Of a stretch of DNA of 8,231 bases, positions 7,067-8,231 are shown piece by piece (position 1 is the stretch's first letter; every line of letters begins with the position of its first letter). The stretch lies in the NCBI GenBank assembly GCA_005888465.1, contig VAYJ01000112.1:388-8618 (forward strand), written 5' to 3'. The notes beneath the pieces were generated by a model. That model worked only from the letters and a program-made list of their open reading frames with translations. It was not told where the DNA came from and searched no databases. This DNA is from Actinomycetota bacterium (lineage in GTDB: Bacteria > Actinomycetota > UBA4738). The position numbers were made by a program, and so were the translations under genes.

Positions 7067-7393
7067 GTGGACGATCCAAAGGACCTGTACGAGCACCGGG
7101 CCGAGTATCAGATCCTCGACGTGCGCGAGCCCTACGAATGGGTGGCCGGGCACATCGAGGAAGCCGTGCACGTCCCGCTCGCGCAGGTGATGGGCGGCTC
7201 CGGACTGGAGGCGATCACCTCCGACCAGCCCGTCGCGGTGGTCTGCCGCGTGGGCAACCGGAGCGAGCTCGCCACGCTCATCCTGCGCGCCCGCGGCTAC
7301 GACGCCCACAACCTCGAGGGTGGGATGGAACGGTGGGCGGCCGCGGGCCTTCCGTTCGTCGCCTCCGACGGCGGAACCGCCCAGGTGGTCTAG
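7067..7393 (+). CDS. Single-domain rhodanese-like sulfurtransferase
   Basis: The 108-residue product is one rhodanese domain, which moves a sulfane sulfur through a cysteine persulfide, in the cytoplasm. The opening strand and CH2A-type motif ILDVREPYEWVAGHIEEAVHVPL is at 16-38. The active loop is CRVGNRS at 60-66 with C60 as the catalytic residue, and the C-terminal GYDAHNLEGGMERWAAAGLP matches the family's closing motif. The arginine in the second loop position is usual for the GlpE/PspE-like group. Length is normal for a free-standing domain and no signal peptide is present. GTG 7067 was chosen over TTG 7040 because a -10-like TACAGT stands between them and the extra nine residues are not conserved-looking. 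It diverges from the broken exporter gene across 61 bp. Its sulfur donor and acceptor are not indicated by any neighbour. Confidence 0.9.
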   Translation: MDDPKDLYEHRAEYQILDVREPYEWVAGHIEEAVHVPLAQVMGGSGLEAITSDQPVAVVCRVGNRSELATLILRARGYDAHNLEGGMERWAAAGLPFVASDGGTAQVV

Positions 7394-7581
7394 CGCGCCG
7401 CTACCGATCCACGAAGGGACCTTCGGACTAGGCCGGAGATAGGCCGAGCGCCCGTAGACGCCCCATGCCGCCCGCGGCAACACTGGAGGCGCGGTCGAAC
7501 GGGTCCCGGACCGGCGGAAACGTCCCGCCGAGCCGGCCGTTCATGACAGGAAGTCCCGAGCCCGAGGAGGACGTGCCCGAC
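7394..7581. other. Intergenic stretch with short palindrome and direct repeat
   Basis: This stretch of 188 bp between the rhodanese and zinc-ribbon genes holds CGAAGG-GA-CCTTCG (7412-7425), two TAGGCCG copies 11 bp apart (7429-7435 and 7440-7446), and the palindrome GGTCC-C-GGACC (7502-7512). The first hairpin has no T-tract. The open frame of the next gene extends back to ATG 7465, so the right part could be coding if that start is used. I see no tRNA-like fold. Confidence 0.4.
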
Positions 7582-7764
7582 ATGCCGACGCCCTGCTGCC
7601 CCGTCTGCCAGTCCTTCCGCAACGTCTCGCAGGTCTCCTCGCCCCGCCGGGTCATCTGCCTCGAGTGCGGCGCTCGATGGTCCGACTGCCCCGAGGAGCG
7701 CGCCCTACGGTACCGGCCGATCTCCCCCTCGCACCCGGCGGTGCAGCGCCCGTCCTCTCGATAG
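7582..7764 (+). CDS. Small zinc-ribbon protein
   Basis: The product is 60 residues from ATG 7582. C6-x2-C9 and C26-x2-C29, with 16 residues between the pairs, form a classic four-cysteine zinc ribbon (PVC...ICLECGARW). The rest is short and Pro/Arg-rich with a further C36. ATG 7582 is preferred because GAGGAGG stands at 7564-7570, 11 nt upstream, whereas the in-frame alternatives ATG 7543 and ATG 7465 have no recognisable signal and would add low-complexity residues. The stop is 3 nt before the next start, so the two small genes are probably one transcript. Such ribbons bind nucleic acid or proteins; which applies here cannot be told. I do not recognise a named family. Confidence 0.65.
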   Translation: MPTPCCPVCQSFRNVSQVSSPRRVICLECGARWSDCPEERALRYRPISPSHPAVQRPSSR

Positions 7765-7767
7765 GAC

Positions 7768-7890
7768 ATGAGCGTCGCCATCAAGGTGCTCCTGGGGATC
7801 GTCGCGCTGAACGTCCTGTTCGTCCTGACCGCCATGTTCCTCTCGCTCGTGAACGGCCTGCGCAGGCGATTCGGCCAGCGAAAGGGCTGA
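7768..7890 (+). CDS. 40-residue single-pass membrane protein, hypothetical
   Basis: This frame encodes MSVAIK, then an unbroken hydrophobic run VLLGIVALNVLFVLTAMFLS (7-26), then LVNGLRRRFGQRKG. This is one membrane helix with a strongly basic C-terminal tail, which by the positive-inside rule should face the cytoplasm. It begins 3 nt after the zinc-ribbon stop, with only a weak AGGA upstream, so translation is probably coupled. No known family is recognised. The close pairing with a soluble zinc-ribbon protein is its main clue. It resembles the 38-residue protein at 5590-5706 in layout but not in sequence. Confidence 0.6.
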   Translation: MSVAIKVLLGIVALNVLFVLTAMFLSLVNGLRRRFGQRKG

Positions 7891-7902
7891 GCGAACTCTC
7901 GG

Positions 7903-7932
7903 CAGGCTCCCAGCTCCGTCCCAGGCTCAGCT
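7903..7932. repeat. Imperfect direct repeat upstream of the response regulator gene
   Basis: CAGGCTCCCAGCT (7903-7915) and CAGGCTCAGCT (7922-7932) differ by a two-base gap, with a 19-bp period. The second copy covers where a -35 element would lie relative to the -10 at 7947-7952. OmpR-type regulators commonly bind tandem direct repeats, so this is a candidate autoregulatory site. The link is inference. Confidence 0.35.
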
Positions 7933-7946
7933 GTTCCACTGGGCGA

Positions 7947-7952
7947 TACTGT
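7947..7952 (+). promoter_or_regulatory. Putative -10 TACTGT for the response regulator gene
   Basis: TACTGT fits TANNNT and is 10 nt before GTG 7963; the overlapping GATACT (7945-7950) is an alternative. Either places transcription start beyond GTG 7951, which argues against that most upstream start codon. Confidence 0.4.
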
Positions 7953-7962
7953 GAGGACGGAG

Positions 7963-8231
7963 GTGGCGGAGGTGGCATCGTCGAGCTCGCCCGTGATCCC
8001 TGGCAAGGCCGGTGCGCAGGGGGGATCGCGCGTCTTGGTCGTGGACGACGAGCCGTACATCACCGATCTCGTCGCCACGGCACTCCGATATGAGGGGTTC
8101 GACGTCGCGATCGCCGGGCGAGGCCGGGATGCGCTCGCGCTCGTCGAGTCGTTCCGCCCCGATCTCGTGGTCCTGGACATCATGCTGCCCGACCTGGATG
8201 GCTTCGACGTCCAACGCCGGCTCTCCGAGCG
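7963..8231 (+). CDS. OmpR-type response regulator, receiver domain (cut by window edge)
   Basis: The visible 89 residues are the beginning of a two-component response regulator. After a linker of about 22 residues comes the receiver domain, beginning RVLVVDDEPY with the acidic pair D28-D29 that holds magnesium. The phospho-accepting aspartate is D72 in VVLDIMLPDLDGF. The PDLDG sequence and spacing are typical of OmpR/PhoB-type members, but the output domain lies beyond the window, so the subfamily is inferred. In-frame GTG codons at 7951, 7963, 7972 and 7993 are all possible starts. 7963 is chosen because its distance to the -10-like TACTGT matches the other genes here. 7972 is also attractive, with GGAGG 8 nt upstream. 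A partner histidine kinase would be expected downstream. Confidence 0.85.
   Translation, partial: MAEVASSSSPVIPGKAGAQGGSRVLVVDDEPYITDLVATALRYEGFDVAIAGRGRDALALVESFRPDLVVLDIMLPDLDGFDVQRRLSE

Noticed and set aside
7412..7425. Intrinsic terminator after the rhodanese gene
   Set aside because: The stem is only 5-6 bp and no T-rich tract follows, so it does not meet the usual criteria. It is kept only as a palindrome.
7480..7545. tRNA-like fragment suggested by GGTCGAACGGGTCC
   Set aside because: It lacks an acceptor stem, a D arm and an anticodon arm at the right distances. The resemblance to a T arm is by chance.
7665..8093. Plus-strand 142-codon frame overlapping the zinc-ribbon, small membrane and regulator genes
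   Set aside because: It is out of frame with three better-supported genes and its translation has no recognisable motif.

Overview
The window is very GC-rich, uses GTG starts freely, and often places a TANNNT hexamer only 6-11 nt upstream of a start codon with no convincing ribosome binding site. Leaderless transcription of this kind is common in Actinomycetota. Together with the families present (MpaB/DUF2236, an MFS_3 exporter, a group 2-like sigma-70 factor, an OmpR-type response regulator), it suggests a high-GC actinobacterium or a close relative. The class cannot be fixed from this stretch.

Layout. (1) 1-3637: a thiamine-diphosphate enzyme (minus strand, cut by the left edge) diverges across 46 bp from a plus-strand operon. 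That operon encodes a zinc-dependent medium-chain dehydrogenase, an MFS transporter and an MpaB/DUF2236 oxygenase-like protein. The three operon genes are joined by two successive 4-nt GTGA stop/start overlaps, so translational coupling is likely. The set looks like an accessory catabolic or uptake module for a small organic acid, ketone or sugar derivative; the substrate is unknown. (2) 3638-5567: an RpoD-like sigma factor with its own putative promoter, followed after 15 nt by a DUF72 (YecE-like) TIM-barrel protein. (3) 5568-7005: a 38-residue membrane protein preceded by a perfect hairpin that contains its putative -10, converging on a broken MFS_3 exporter gene. The exporter's two halves lie in different frames, and about a dozen residues are missing at the junction. 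(4) 7067-7890: a single-domain rhodanese, then a non-coding stretch with small repeats, a small zinc-ribbon protein and a 40-residue membrane protein. (5) 7891-8231: a promoter region with an imperfect direct repeat, and the receiver domain of an OmpR-type response regulator that runs off the right edge.

The main points of interest are the repeated leaderless-type start architecture (seven cases), the deletion plus frameshift in the exporter, the hairpin/-10 overlap, and the two tiny membrane proteins. No CRISPR array, rRNA, tRNA, insertion sequence or prophage gene was seen, and no clearly novel defence or mobile system was found.
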